DNA of 64,000 bases from Litorimonas sp039975855 (GCA_039975855.1 JBDWGH010000002.1:496001-560000), one strand, 5' to 3'. Counted from the stretch's first letter, positions 34,295 to 42,855 are shown. Program-made: numbers and translations. The notes: generated from the sequence alone by a model not told the origin.

Positions 34295-34370
34295 TCCGCA
34301 ATAGCTCAGTTGGTAGAGCAGCTGACTGTTAATCAGCTTGTCGCAGGTTCGAGTCCTGCTTGCGGAGCCA
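34295..34370 (+). tRNA. tRNA-Asn (anticodon GTT), integration site of the element
   Basis: TCCGCAA (34295-34301) pairs with TTGCGGA (34360-34366), then G and encoded CCA (34368-34370). Anticodon stem CTGAC-side encloses CTGTTAA, so the anticodon is GTT. The T-arm reads GCAGGTTCGAGTCCTGC. Its last 17 bases plus three more form the left 20-bp repeat of the mobile element, so the tRNA stays intact after integration. Confidence 0.97.
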
Positions 34371-34373
34371 CCA
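34354..34373 (+). repeat. attL: left 20-bp repeat at the tRNA-Asn 3' end
   Basis: TCCTGCTTGCGGAGCCACCA, covering the 3' half of the T-arm, the acceptor stem and CCA, identical to the copy at 43325-43344. Confidence 0.92.
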
Positions 34374-34456
34374 TACTACCCTCACCGAATAATAAGTGTC
34401 TGAAAACACAGGGATAATGCCCCTCTGCATCCCTGTACCCTTAGATTTCCTCAGAT

Positions 34457-34492
34457 TTGGTGCAACAAATGGTGTAACAAATGGTGCAACAT
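34457..34492 (+). repeat. Three 12-bp direct repeats before the integrase (cluster 1)
   Basis: TTGGTGCAACAA, ATGGTGTAACAA and ATGGTGCAACAT run head to tail and end 1 bp before the integrase ATG. The same motif forms two triplets at the other end of the element. They fit integrase arm-type sites; this copy would also let integrase occupy its own translation/promoter region. Confidence 0.8.
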
Positions 34493-34493
34493 A

Positions 34494-35864
34494 ATGGGTA
34501 TGTCTCGACTGAATCAGTATCTCTATAGTAAGCGTGGGCGTTGGCAGTATACGCGCCGCGTCCCCTCAGAAGTTGCGCATCTTGATCGGCGAGGTACAAT
34601 TCGCATCGGGTTAAAAACGGCCTCCCTAGATATCGCGCGGCATAGGCGAGATGCCATGATGTTAGCGGATGATGAATATTGGGCACTCTTACAAAGTAAT
34701 GAGCGCAAAGGCGCGCGCAATGCGTCAGGCCCTCAACTACTTTCACGCTATCAAGCCGCTAAAAAGCGGGCAATGGCGCGCGGCTATATCTACACCCCCG
34801 TCGATACCCTCGTGGATGATGCATCTCTCGGCGAAATTCTGGATAGAATTACAACTCTTAAAGCTCAGCCTAAATCTGTGGAGACCATTGAGGCAGAAGC
34901 TATATTGGGAGGCGTTCAAGAAACTCATATGCCTGTTTCTCAGGCATTCTCTCTTTACGCAGACACGCTTTGTATTGGCACGCTCAAAGGCAAGTCAGAG
35001 TCGCAGAAGAAAACTTGGCGTAAGCCCAAAGAACGCGCCATCGCCAACTTCATTGCCCTATTTGGAGATTTGCCAATGGACCAGATCACGCGCAAGCACG
35101 GTCAGGACTTTTACCAATGGTGGGGCGAGCGGGTAAATCCTGCGGACGGCTCCAAGGGTCTTAATCCCAACAGCGCAAACCGCGACATCGGCAATATGCG
35201 AACGCTGTTCAAGAGCTACTGGGTTTATCAAGGTGCCCACAATCGGCCTAACCCTTTTAAGGGGCTAAATTACACTGAGAACTACTACAAAGACATTCCA
35301 GCATTTGAAAACGATTGGGTGCGTAAGAACATCCTAGTGCCCGGATTATTTGAAGGTCTAAATCGAGATGCACGGCTCATCATTTACGCTCTTATTGAAA
35401 CGGGTTGCCGTCCAAGTGAGATCGCCAATTTGAGGTCTGAACATATCAAACTGAACGCTAACGTGCCTCACATACAGATAAGGCCAAGAGAAAATCGCCA
35501 GCTCAAGACAAATTCCGCCATTAGGGATATTCCGCTTACAGGCATCTCTCTTGAAGCCATGCGCTTAGCCCCATCTGGCTTTCCGCATTACAGAGACAAG
35601 GGTCATCTGCTCTCAGCCACGCTGATGAAAGCGTTTAAGAACCGTAGCCTCTTTCCAAGCGATAATCACAGAATCTACTCATTCCGACATTCCTTTGAAA
35701 AACGGATGCAGGAAAGCGGTATTGATTACGGACTAAGATGCACATTGATGGGCCATAGCAATAGTCGGCCGTCATATGGTGATGGTGGGAGTTTGGCTTA
35801 TCGCCAATCGGAGATGCTAAAGTTTGTCCACCCCTACTCAGAGGAACTGGTCAGGGGAATTTAG
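34494..35864 (+). CDS. int: Tyrosine recombinase/integrase of the element
   Basis: 456 residues. The N-terminal MSRLNQYLYSKRGRWQYTRRVP is the DUF6538-type start of phage/island integrases, followed by a SAM-like core-binding domain (about 140-250) and the catalytic domain: R in ETGCRPSEIANL (about 305), YSFRHSFEKRM (H-x-x-R), LMGHSN and Y in PSYGDGG. It sits next to tRNA-Asn, facing into the element. Its 3' end overlaps a convergent small gene by 27 bp. Confidence 0.93.
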   Translation: MGMSRLNQYLYSKRGRWQYTRRVPSEVAHLDRRGTIRIGLKTASLDIARHRRDAMMLADDEYWALLQSNERKGARNASGPQLLSRYQAAKKRAMARGYIYTPVDTLVDDASLGEILDRITTLKAQPKSVETIEAEAILGGVQETHMPVSQAFSLYADTLCIGTLKGKSESQKKTWRKPKERAIANFIALFGDLPMDQITRKHGQDFYQWWGERVNPADGSKGLNPNSANRDIGNMRTLFKSYWVYQGAHNRPNPFKGLNYTENYYKDIPAFENDWVRKNILVPGLFEGLNRDARLIIYALIETGCRPSEIANLRSEHIKLNANVPHIQIRPRENRQLKTNSAIRDIPLTGISLEAMRLAPSGFPHYRDKGHLLSATLMKAFKNRSLFPSDNHRIYSFRHSFEKRMQESGIDYGLRCTLMGHSNSRPSYGDGGSLAYRQSEMLKFVHPYSEELVRGI

Positions 35865-36071
35865 TAAGCGCTTTAATCGCTTGGCTCTTTTTCGCCGCTT
35901 TGAGAGCTCATGATCCAGTCTCTCAATCAAAGGCCAATATGTGTCGCCCTGGCGTTCAACAAGCCCTGCAACATAGATCAATGAAGCTTTGATCTCTGCG
36001 TCGGTAATTTCGGTGTCAGATTTATATCGCATTACAGACTTAGCGCTCGGGTGAACCCGTTTCGGTTTCAA
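35838..36071 (-). CDS. Small basic protein at the end of the mobilization operon
   Basis: 77 residues, hydrophilic and Arg/Lys-rich at the C-terminus (SKRRKRAKRLKRLL), with a central predicted helix pair (TDAEIKASLIYVAGLVERQGDTYWPLIERLDHEL). It starts 16 bp after the accessory mobilization gene and overlaps the integrase 3' end. An accessory nucleic-acid-binding role is possible; no family recognised. Confidence 0.6.
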   Translation of the reverse strand: MKPKRVHPSAKSVMRYKSDTEITDAEIKASLIYVAGLVERQGDTYWPLIERLDHELSKRRKRAKRLKRLLNSPDQFL

Positions 36072-36087
36072 ACTTCCCTTCGGCCTC

Positions 36088-36558
36088 TCAGGGCGCTGGC
36101 TTGTGCAAGAGGTTCAGCTCTTCAGCTGTGAAGAACCCATCTGTATCGGTATAGATATCTTTGACAGCGCCGTAGAGACTTTGCGTTGTGTCTTCTAACA
36201 CCGTGCGGAGGTTGGTTTTAAAGGCATCATATCGCGCCTCACCTCTCGCTCGTGCCGCATCTTGATCGGCCTTCGGTATCTTAGGGGTGGCCGTCAGGTA
36301 GTGGCGGATGAATAACGCCATAGCTTCTGACGTAATTGCCATCCGGAGTTCAAGCGCTTCAGTCTCTCGCGCGATGCGGTCCATCCGCTTGATAATCGCG
36401 CTTTCACGCTCCAGCGCATACTCATCTGAGAGATAGGCTTTGAGAGCATTATTGACTGTGTCCGATATCGTGACATGTGGCCGCGTCGTCGCAAACTGAA
36501 GCTTGGCAAAAGTATCATGGTCAACATAGGCTCGAACGCGGGGTTTGGATGTCGTCAT
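36088..36558 (-). CDS. Ribbon-helix-helix-like mobilization accessory protein
   Basis: About 156 residues from the ATG at 36558-36556 (AAGG upstream). The N-terminus PRVRAYVDHDTFAKLQFATTRPHVTISDTVNNALKAYLSD reads as a ribbon-helix-helix DNA-binding unit (beta strand then two helices), followed by a long helical tail. Its place directly after the relaxase gene suggests a relaxosome accessory protein (MobC/TraJ-like) that recognises oriT. Inference from fold and position. Confidence 0.7.
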   Translation of the reverse strand: MTTSKPRVRAYVDHDTFAKLQFATTRPHVTISDTVNNALKAYLSDEYALERESAIIKRMDRIARETEALELRMAITSEAMALFIRHYLTATPKIPKADQDAARARGEARYDAFKTNLRTVLEDTTQSLYGAVKDIYTDTDGFFTAEELNLLHKPAP

Positions 36559-36675
36559 TGGTCTTACCTTCTTTGGTGGAGACACAAAATGTGGCTAACG
36601 CTACGTTTTGAACATTGCGGATAGTCGAGCCAGTTTCTGGCCGAATGAGGGTTGAAGTAACCGACTGAGGTAACT

Positions 36676-38595
36676 CTACCGTGATGGCCCTCTACGCCCT
36701 GTCACATCCCAGCTGATGCCGCCCCCGCCAATGGTGCCAGCTATCGATTGCCCTAAGCGCCGCTCCATCACAGGCCGCCATGGGACGAGTGTAAACTCTC
36801 GCGATCTCTCAATGATGGCAAACTTCCCGCTTGGGCGATCAATGGCCTGGCGGTAAGTTCCATCTATGTGACCTTGGGTCTGAGCGGTGACGTATGGTTT
36901 ACCGAGCGACTTGGATAAGTTTTCGCCAGCCTCCTTCAGGTCCATATCTTTTAAGCGTGATAGCGTGTCGCTTGGGACCTTCCCGTCCTTCCCAATCTCA
37001 AACCCAGAACTACGCAGCACCTCAATTCGTTTAGACCCTGAAGTTTGGACCGGATTGTCTTCCGGCAAGCCCGCCAACATCTCTTCCACCAAAGCGCGGT
37101 CTAGCCATGTCGCGCCGCGTGCTGTTTCCATCTGAGTGAGTGTGAGTTTGTTGTCGCGTTGAAGCGGCGTCGGCAATCGCTTGGCCCGCTCCGCTTCATA
37201 GTCGCTCACACGGTCCAAATAATCTTCAGGAATCCGCCATGATCCATCTTGATTGCGCGTGACAACATTGGATCGCCGTAAGGCCTCCAGCCTTCTAACG
37301 TGGCTCTTCACATAAGCCTCGGACTCATTGCGCTCCAGTTGATGATGCATCGGGCTATAAATGCCTGCTTGGTCTTGAGCGATAGCCGCTATGGATTTGT
37401 CAATCGCGCGCGGATATTGCGGATGAATTCCAAAGGTTACGACCTGTCCTGTTTTAAGAGAGCTAAAGGTCTCGTCTTCTGACACAGCACCAAAGATAAC
37501 TCGGCCCTTCAAGCTCTCGATAACAACAAAGCCTTTGTCCTGCCTGTCGTCTCGTCGTCCGTATGACTTTACAATGCCTGTGACGGGCTGCCCATGGATG
37601 TCTGCCGGATCAAAGATTGCATCGGGACCAAGAGTTCTCTCCATGCCTTGTTTGGCCATAGCGCGGTGCAACGTTTTAAGAATGTCGTTCTGCTCACCCA
37701 TGCGAGTAAGTGTCTGCTTGAAGTTAGGGGACATCCGCCACAGACCTTTACCTTCATATTCCGCCAAGCCCATCTTCCTTAGCGTCTCCATTCGTTTTCG
37801 TATGAGCTGCTTGCGCCATAGACTTTTCTGCTCTGCTGGCTGAGCCAGATTGACGATGTCTTCCTGGCGTATCTGATCAATCGTCTTGTCGAGATCGGTC
37901 ATCCGTTCTGCGGTGATGGTTCGCGCCAATTTGGAACGTCGTTCCAACTCACTGACCGGACCGAGTTCTAGGCTTGCCAAAGCTTGCGCCCGTTCTCTCA
38001 TGCCATGCGAGATATACTGGCGGGGGATGACAAGATCTTTGCCGTCATCCCGAACGCCGCGTACTGTCAGATGCGTATGCGGTTGCGCCGTGTCGTAATG
38101 ATCTACCGCGACCCAATCCAGCCTGGTTCCAAGATCGCTTTCCATCTGGCTAACAAGCTCGCGAGTGAAGCCCGTCAGGTCTGACATTTTCTCAGCATCT
38201 TCCGGCGAGACAATGAAGCGAAAGTGGTGGCGGTCATCTTTGCAACGCGCGTGAAAAATCTCGGCGTCAGGTTCATGGATAAGCGAGCCATATAGCTTGC
38301 CTGGGCTTGCGTCCTTTTGCGTCGTGTCACGCTCTAAATATTTGAGATGGTCTTTGAGTTTTGCCGCGCCAAACCCAGTCATTTTTTTGATCGACGCCTT
38401 AACGACAACGCGGCGATGAAATGTTCTCTGCGTTGTGGAGCGTTGGCTTCGGTTTGGAGTGCTTCTCCCTCCCCCGCGCTTTGGCGAGATCGAGGAGTAG
38501 AAACTCTTGGCGCGGGGTCTGCCGCCACGGTTGGACCGAGGCGACTTAGACCTGGCTATCCGTATCTTAAAATCATCTTCGCCAGCCTTACTCAT
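36676..38595 (-). CDS. Relaxase/mobilization nuclease (DUF3363-type)
   Basis: 639 residues from the ATG at 38595-38593, which has AAAAGGAG 8 bases upstream; the longer frame to 38628 lacks one. The basic N-terminus (RSKSPRSNRGGRPR) precedes the relaxase domain with the histidine triad AQPHTHLTVRGVRDDGKDLVIPRQYISHGMRERA (about 195-230), then a DUF3363-like C-terminal region (GIVKSYGRRDDRQDKGFVVIES). It nicks oriT for conjugal mobilization; no VirB/VirD4 genes accompany it. Confidence 0.88.
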   Translation of the reverse strand: MSKAGEDDFKIRIARSKSPRSNRGGRPRAKSFYSSISPKRGGGRSTPNRSQRSTTQRTFHRRVVVKASIKKMTGFGAAKLKDHLKYLERDTTQKDASPGKLYGSLIHEPDAEIFHARCKDDRHHFRFIVSPEDAEKMSDLTGFTRELVSQMESDLGTRLDWVAVDHYDTAQPHTHLTVRGVRDDGKDLVIPRQYISHGMRERAQALASLELGPVSELERRSKLARTITAERMTDLDKTIDQIRQEDIVNLAQPAEQKSLWRKQLIRKRMETLRKMGLAEYEGKGLWRMSPNFKQTLTRMGEQNDILKTLHRAMAKQGMERTLGPDAIFDPADIHGQPVTGIVKSYGRRDDRQDKGFVVIESLKGRVIFGAVSEDETFSSLKTGQVVTFGIHPQYPRAIDKSIAAIAQDQAGIYSPMHHQLERNESEAYVKSHVRRLEALRRSNVVTRNQDGSWRIPEDYLDRVSDYEAERAKRLPTPLQRDNKLTLTQMETARGATWLDRALVEEMLAGLPEDNPVQTSGSKRIEVLRSSGFEIGKDGKVPSDTLSRLKDMDLKEAGENLSKSLGKPYVTAQTQGHIDGTYRQAIDRPSGKFAIIERSREFTLVPWRPVMERRLGQSIAGTIGGGGISWDVTGRRGPSR

Positions 38596-38633
38596 CCGTC
38601 CGCTCCTTTTAGGGTACAGACAGTTCAATAAAG

Positions 38634-38755
38634 GGTGGGCCTACCGCTTTACGCAAGGGGTATGGGCAAAAAATAACTATTGGTGGGCCACGCCAATTTA
38701 GTAAAAGCCCTACCAAAAACGATGTGCAGACAAAGGCTTACCCGACGGGTGGGCC
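38634..38755. other. Candidate oriT / relaxosome binding region
   Basis: The 390-bp gap between the relaxase and CsoR genes contains three direct copies of GGTGGGCC (38634-38641, 38682-38689, 38748-38755). The middle one lies inside an inverted repeat, TTGGTG-GGCCA-CGCCAA (38681-38697). Inverted repeat plus iteron-like repeats next to a relaxase gene is the usual oriT pattern. The nick site cannot be placed. The rest (38756-38930) shows nothing recognisable. Confidence 0.4.
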
Positions 38756-38938
38756 GACCTGTTTTATCTTGCCCTCACTTCGTTTTCTCATTCTCCAGCT
38801 TTTCTATTTAATTGCTGCCATCGCGTCTATGTCGTCTGGCGGGACTGCCGGAGCCGCCCCACACGAGCGGAGGCAGGCGCGCCGGACTTGCCGCAAAGCG
38901 GCGAACTCTTAGCTTCAAATTAGAACTGACAATCTGAG

Positions 38939-38981
38939 TTGCTAAGCATAAGGCGTGACGATACATACCCCCTAAGGGTAT
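38939..38981 (+). promoter_or_regulatory. CsoR-controlled promoter and operator
   Basis: TTGCTA (38939-38944), 17-bp spacer, TACATA (38962-38967) form a promoter. A pseudo-palindrome ATACCCCCTAAGGGTAT (38965-38981) overlaps the -10 and start site and closely resembles known CsoR operators (TACCC...GGGTA). It lies 3 bp before the CsoR-like start, indicating autorepression released by Cu(I). Confidence 0.82.
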
Positions 38982-38984
38982 AGT

Positions 38985-39260
38985 ATGAAAAACAAAACAA
39001 GCCAACTCGCCATTAAGCGCTTAGCCAGAATCGAAGGCCAAGTTCGTGGCATTTCGGGAATGATCGAAGACGATAGATATTGCATCGATGTCGTCCGTCA
39101 AATCCAAGCCGTAAAGTCTGCATTGACCAGTTTAGAAGGTTTAGTGTTGAACGACCATCTAGATACCTGTGTCGAAACAGCTTTGAAATCGGACGATATG
39201 GATCAGCGCCGAGAGAAAGTAGAAGAGCTTGTCGCGGTTCTAGGCGGACGGAAAAAGTGA
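38985..39260 (+). CDS. csoR: CsoR/RcnR-family copper-type repressor
   Basis: 91 residues, all-helical. The Cu(I) ligand set C33, H58, C62 (RYCIDVV, NDHLDTC) follows the CsoR C-H-C pattern rather than the H-C-H-H of RcnR or formaldehyde sensor FrmR, though FrmR-type function cannot be fully excluded. It has its own operator directly upstream and shares a GTGA junction with the next gene. Confidence 0.88.
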   Translation: MKNKTSQLAIKRLARIEGQVRGISGMIEDDRYCIDVVRQIQAVKSALTSLEGLVLNDHLDTCVETALKSDDMDQRREKVEELVAVLGGRKK

Positions 39261-39895
39261 TCATTACGCGATACATTAGTCTCGGTGTTCTGGCTATGAC
39301 TTTTGCTCAAACGGCACATGCACGCCCAGTGTCTTATCCAGATGGCTGGACCCTTATGCAAAGAAACAATGGGGACATGTCCGCGATACACGCCCATTAC
39401 TCACCCACGGCAAGAGACTCGATTGGCCTATATTTGGAACGAAATTGGGAAGAAGATTACACCTATATGGGGCTCCAATATAACAGGCTTGTTAAGCGAT
39501 GGAATGGCCCTCAGAGCCAAGCAAATTTGTATGGCAAAGCCAGCGTTGGACAAGCGGACCCGTTTGGAGATGAAGATGCAAAACTGTCCGGATTTGTAGA
39601 GATTGCAGCAGATTGGGAAACGCGCCGTTGGTTTACCGAATACCGTGTACGAGCAACGGAAGTGGCAGATGACAATAGCGTTCATCATAGCGCAAGGGTT
39701 GGTGTGGCACCCTATCTGGGTGACTATGGTGATCTTCATACATGGCTCATGGTTCAAGTCGAAAACCACCCGGAAGGTGATAAGCCTATAACGACAACAC
39801 CGCTTATTCGCTTGTTCAAAGGGGTTCAAATGGTCGAATTAGGATACACCATTGAGCAAGATGAGTGGCTCGCGAATTGGATCATAAGATTTTAA
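39257..39895 (+). CDS. Secreted, probable outer-membrane protein of the copper cassette
   Basis: 212 residues from GTG at 39257, overlapping the CsoR stop (GTGA); the open frame extends upstream inside csoR but without a suitable start. A signal peptide ends at about AHA-RPV. The mature part alternates polar and hydrophobic residues with many aromatics and ends NWIIRF, a C-terminal Phe typical of beta-barrel outer-membrane proteins. No family recognised. Coupling with csoR suggests metal-responsive expression. Confidence 0.75.
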   Translation: MIITRYISLGVLAMTFAQTAHARPVSYPDGWTLMQRNNGDMSAIHAHYSPTARDSIGLYLERNWEEDYTYMGLQYNRLVKRWNGPQSQANLYGKASVGQADPFGDEDAKLSGFVEIAADWETRRWFTEYRVRATEVADDNSVHHSARVGVAPYLGDYGDLHTWLMVQVENHPEGDKPITTTPLIRLFKGVQMVELGYTIEQDEWLANWIIRF

Positions 39896-39911
39896 ACAAA
39901 GGATTTTCAGC

Positions 39912-40355
39912 ATGAATACATTGAAATATATCGTCGCGGCATCTGCCCTGATTATGTTCGCACAACCTGCCTTAGCGCAAGATTCTGCGATGGATCATAG
40001 CAAAATGGACCACAGTAAAATGGATCATGGACAAATGGATCACAGTAAAATGGATCACGGCGACCATGATCACGCAGGTATGGAAGCGCCTGACTTATCC
40101 GGTGAAGTGATGGCTGAGAATGCGGTCATTATCGTCGCAAAGGTCAACGGTTTAGTCTGTGATTTTTGCGCTCAAGCATTGAAGAAAGTCTTCAAAAAAG
40201 AAGACGCCGTCGAGTCCCTGAATGTTGACTTAAGCGCTGGTGAAGTGCGTGTCGCCTTGAAGCCAGGCCAGTCACTTTCTGACGAACGCGTCGAAAAACT
40301 AATACGCAAATCTGGTTATTCGCTGGTGTCCACTGAACGCGTCATCGGTCAGTGA
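39912..40355 (+). CDS. Periplasmic HMA-domain protein with Met/His-rich repeats
   Basis: 147 residues. Signal peptide to about ALA-QDS; then five MDHSK/MDHGQ-type repeats (about 27-55) that can bind Cu(I)/Cu(II), then a heavy-metal-associated domain with CxxC (C83, C86 in GLVCDFCAQAL). It likely buffers or carries copper in the periplasm. A GTGA junction joins it to the membrane protein that follows. Confidence 0.88.
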   Translation: MNTLKYIVAASALIMFAQPALAQDSAMDHSKMDHSKMDHGQMDHSKMDHGDHDHAGMEAPDLSGEVMAENAVIIVAKVNGLVCDFCAQALKKVFKKEDAVESLNVDLSAGEVRVALKPGQSLSDERVEKLIRKSGYSLVSTERVIGQ

Positions 40356-40756
40356 TATCATCAAAACCACATATTGAGGTCATCAAAGCCCCGTCGACGC
40401 TTCCCGCGTTTTTCTCTCTTTTCACCTCTACGGGCACGCTGATTTGTTGCGCTCTACCTGCTTTATTGGTGAGCATTGGTGCTGGTGCAGTCATGGCTGG
40501 AATCATAGAAACCGTTCCTCAAATCACATGGCTGGGGCGTCACAAGGTTTGGGTGTTTGCATTCGCGGCTCTCATGATTTCTCTGTCCGGGGCAATGCAA
40601 TGGCGGGCAAAGTCAATGCCTTGTCCTGCCGACCCTGCTAAAGCCCGTGCATGCAACCGCGCGCGCCGAGTGAGTTGGACAGTATGGTGGGTAAGTGTTT
40701 TTGCGTTTCTAATTGGCGGTTTCTTTGCATTTTTCGCACAATATCTCTATTTTTGA
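40352..40756 (+). CDS. MerT-like inner-membrane metal protein
   Basis: 134 residues from GTG (overlapping the previous stop). Three hydrophobic segments; the first holds a vicinal cysteine pair C32-C33 in GTLICCALPALLVSIGAG, as in the mercuric transporter MerT. A second Cys cluster (MPCPADPAKARAC) lies in a loop. With the HMA protein this recalls a MerT/MerP pair, here under CsoR control, so the metal may be copper rather than mercury. Confidence 0.75.
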   Translation: MISSKPHIEVIKAPSTLPAFFSLFTSTGTLICCALPALLVSIGAGAVMAGIIETVPQITWLGRHKVWVFAFAALMISLSGAMQWRAKSMPCPADPAKARACNRARRVSWTVWWVSVFAFLIGGFFAFFAQYLYF

Positions 40757-40899
40757 ACTTGGCCATGTAGTTCATTGATCGGCAGATAGTAATCCTTGAG
40801 TATCCTTCTTTCGGCAGCTTAAGCCTCTGAGAAAGTGGAGCAAGATCCCCTTAGCGAACATTAGCGAGTGTCCTTAATTGAGCTACGATTGTAGGTAGC

Positions 40900-41493
40900 T
40901 CAGCCAAAACCGTGAGAGCCACTCTTTTTCTTGCGCAATTTAAAATATCGGCCCACGTTTTGCTGATAGTCTAAAAAAGGTTGGCCAAAGACTCGTTCCA
41001 AGTGCGGTTCCTCAATTTTTGTAATCCCAACATGCACCATGAGCGCAAACACTGCGACGAAGATAAATGCCAAAATTGAACCTGAGGCAATCGCGGCTCC
41101 TAAGAACATCAAGCCATAACCAAAATATTGCGGATTTCTGGACCGTGTATAAATACCGTGCGTAATCAAAGCGTCTTCTTTTAGGCCATAGACGCGAGAT
41201 TGATCGCCATAGGCTTTGCGTCCCAGATAGATGATATAAACGCCCAAAATTAGGATAAGAAGCCCCGCCGTAACAGTCCAATATTGCGGCGTGTAAAGCG
41301 CCCCTCTGTTCATCCATGCAATCGCAAAGGTCATTAGAGCGTGGCCGTGCATCGCAACACCCGACCATGCCGCGAGAAAAGGCGTGAGATTACCGTTCTT
41401 TGCAAAGGAGCGTTTTGCGAGAATACCAAAGGGAATCGAAAGACACCCATTGAGCAACATAAGACCAATTAGAAATGGTTCAGCATTTATCAT
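40900..41493 (-). CDS. Isoprenylcysteine methyltransferase-like (ICMT/PEMT) membrane protein
   Basis: 197 residues with about five membrane helices and the family motif near the C-terminus: GIYTRSRNPQYFGYGLMFLGAAI, followed by EEPHLERVFGQPFLDYQQNVGRYF. These bind S-adenosylmethionine in ICMT-fold enzymes. Such genes frequently accompany CDF and Czc-type metal exporters but their substrate is unknown. It overlaps the CDF gene by 14 bp. Confidence 0.83.
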   Translation of the reverse strand: MINAEPFLIGLMLLNGCLSIPFGILAKRSFAKNGNLTPFLAAWSGVAMHGHALMTFAIAWMNRGALYTPQYWTVTAGLLILILGVYIIYLGRKAYGDQSRVYGLKEDALITHGIYTRSRNPQYFGYGLMFLGAAIASGSILAFIFVAVFALMVHVGITKIEEPHLERVFGQPFLDYQQNVGRYFKLRKKKSGSHGFG

Positions 41494-42112
41494 TTCGGAT
41501 AACCTCTCCGGATTTCAGTTCGGCTCTCGCCTGCGAAATTATTGAGAATGAGGAGCGCAGAAACAGTGTCGCAAGCAAAATAGCGACGACCAGATCAGGC
41601 CAAGCCGTGCCAGTAATGGCAACCACGATTCCCGCGATGATAACACCCACATTGCCGATGGCATCATTACGCGAGCAGAGCCAGACGGAGCGCACATTGG
41701 AATCTCCATCGCGCCAACGCATCAAAACCAGAAGGCTTGTGAGGTTGGCCAAGAGTGCCAGAAACCCGACAATCCCCATGGTTTCAGCAACTGGAACTGT
41801 ATCGCCTAAGAAGCGATATAAGGATGACGCTAAGATAATAATGGCAATAAAGGCTAGGCTGCCGCCCTTGAAAAGCGAGGCCATGGCGCGCGTGCGCAAG
41901 GAGGCCCCAATGACCAAGAGGCTAATCGTGTAGGTCGCGCTATCGCCTGCAAAATCGAGCGCATCAGCTAACAGGGCTTGAGACCCTGATTTGAGGCCCG
42001 CCGTTATCTCCACACAGAACATAACGGCATTGATAAGGATGACCGCCAGTAAGGCACGCTTATAGCCGTCTGACATCCCCACAAAAACTTTATCGTCGCA
42101 ACATCCACTCAT
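41480..42112 (-). CDS. Cation diffusion facilitator (CDF) transporter, short form
   Basis: 210 residues, six hydrophobic segments. Site A acids D50, D53 and D57 (LLADALDFAGD) and the fifth-helix motif SRNDAIGNVGVI are visible. The usual C-terminal cytoplasmic metal domain is absent, and the fifth-helix histidine of classic Zn exporters is not in place, with Cys nearby (WLCSRND). The N-terminus MSGCCDDK adds a Cys pair. Exports a divalent metal such as Zn, Cd or Pb; controlled by the divergent MerR-type gene. Confidence 0.85.
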   Translation of the reverse strand: MSGCCDDKVFVGMSDGYKRALLAVILINAVMFCVEITAGLKSGSQALLADALDFAGDSATYTISLLVIGASLRTRAMASLFKGGSLAFIAIIILASSLYRFLGDTVPVAETMGIVGFLALLANLTSLLVLMRWRDGDSNVRSVWLCSRNDAIGNVGVIIAGIVVAITGTAWPDLVVAILLATLFLRSSFSIISQARAELKSGEVIRNDKC

Positions 42113-42146
42113 CTGATCATCGTCCTCTTGTGCAATTTCGAGAACA

Positions 42147-42176
42147 ATCTACTGTCTACAGTCACTGTAGAGGCAA
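42147..42176 (-). promoter_or_regulatory. MerR-type promoter of the CDF operon
   Basis: On the minus strand TTGCCT (42176-42171) and TAGATT (about 42151-42146) are separated by 19 bp, the over-long spacer that MerR-family activators correct by DNA twisting. The spacer holds a perfect dyad CTACAG-TGA-CTGTAG (42156-42170). Confidence 0.85.
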
Positions 42177-42188
42177 GAGAAAAATGAT

Positions 42189-42641
42189 ATGAGCCGGAAA
42201 ACGATTGGAATCCTGTCCCGTGACTGCGGCGTGAAAGTCACAACCATTCGTTATTATGAATCTATCGGTCTCACTCGCGAGCCTGATAGAACAAGCAGCG
42301 GGCAACGAATATATGACGACACTGCGGTCGAACGTTTAAACTTTATCCGTCACGCCAGAGATCTTGGCTTTCCGATTGAGGCTATACGTGAACTCATTGA
42401 CTTGCAGGAAAGCCCCGGAACAGACTGCGCGAGCGTAGACCGCATCGCCCGCAGCCAACTTGCTGATGTCAGGAGAAGGCTCAATCAACTCGAAGCTTTG
42501 GAGGCCGAGCTTAAAAATATGATTACAATGTGTGAGGGCGGAAAAATCGCGAACTGCAAAGTACTTCAAACTCTGTCAAATCATGACGAGTGTCTAGATG
42601 CACATGACGCACATAAAGAGTTTAGGCCAATCATGTCTTAG
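42189..42641 (+). CDS. MerR-family metal-responsive regulator (CadR/PbrR/ZntR group)
   Basis: 150 residues. N-terminal winged helix IGILSRDCGVKVTTIRYYESIGL, then a long dimerisation helix, then metal ligands C80, C115 and C123 (CEGGKIANC), the pattern of Zn/Cd/Pb sensors rather than CueR. It is divergent from the CDF gene with the operator dyad in the shared 76-bp gap. Confidence 0.9.
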   Translation: MSRKTIGILSRDCGVKVTTIRYYESIGLTREPDRTSSGQRIYDDTAVERLNFIRHARDLGFPIEAIRELIDLQESPGTDCASVDRIARSQLADVRRRLNQLEALEAELKNMITMCEGGKIANCKVLQTLSNHDECLDAHDAHKEFRPIMS

Positions 42642-42855
42642 TTTAAGAGTGGTTCAAACCTCTAGTGACTTTAAGGGGCGATCTAAGACACTGAGCTAGG
42701 TCCACTATGCCCCCTAAGCTGATATTAGATCGAGACGCTCTAAAATCACATTCCACCTAAACCATTTTAATAATCGTTCAAATCAGGAAAAAGCAGTGTC
42801 AACCCTGAGACATAACAGCGAACCGACATACAATAATCTATTCTACGGCCTAGAT

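Noticed and set aside
38724..38912. 62-residue open frame between relaxase and csoR
   Set aside because: No ribosome-binding site and composition unlike neighbours; overlaps the candidate oriT repeats.
39080..39256. N-terminal extension of the barrel gene of the copper cassette inside csoR
   Set aside because: It overlaps the well-supported CsoR gene in another frame; the signal peptide and GTG at 39257 give the natural start.
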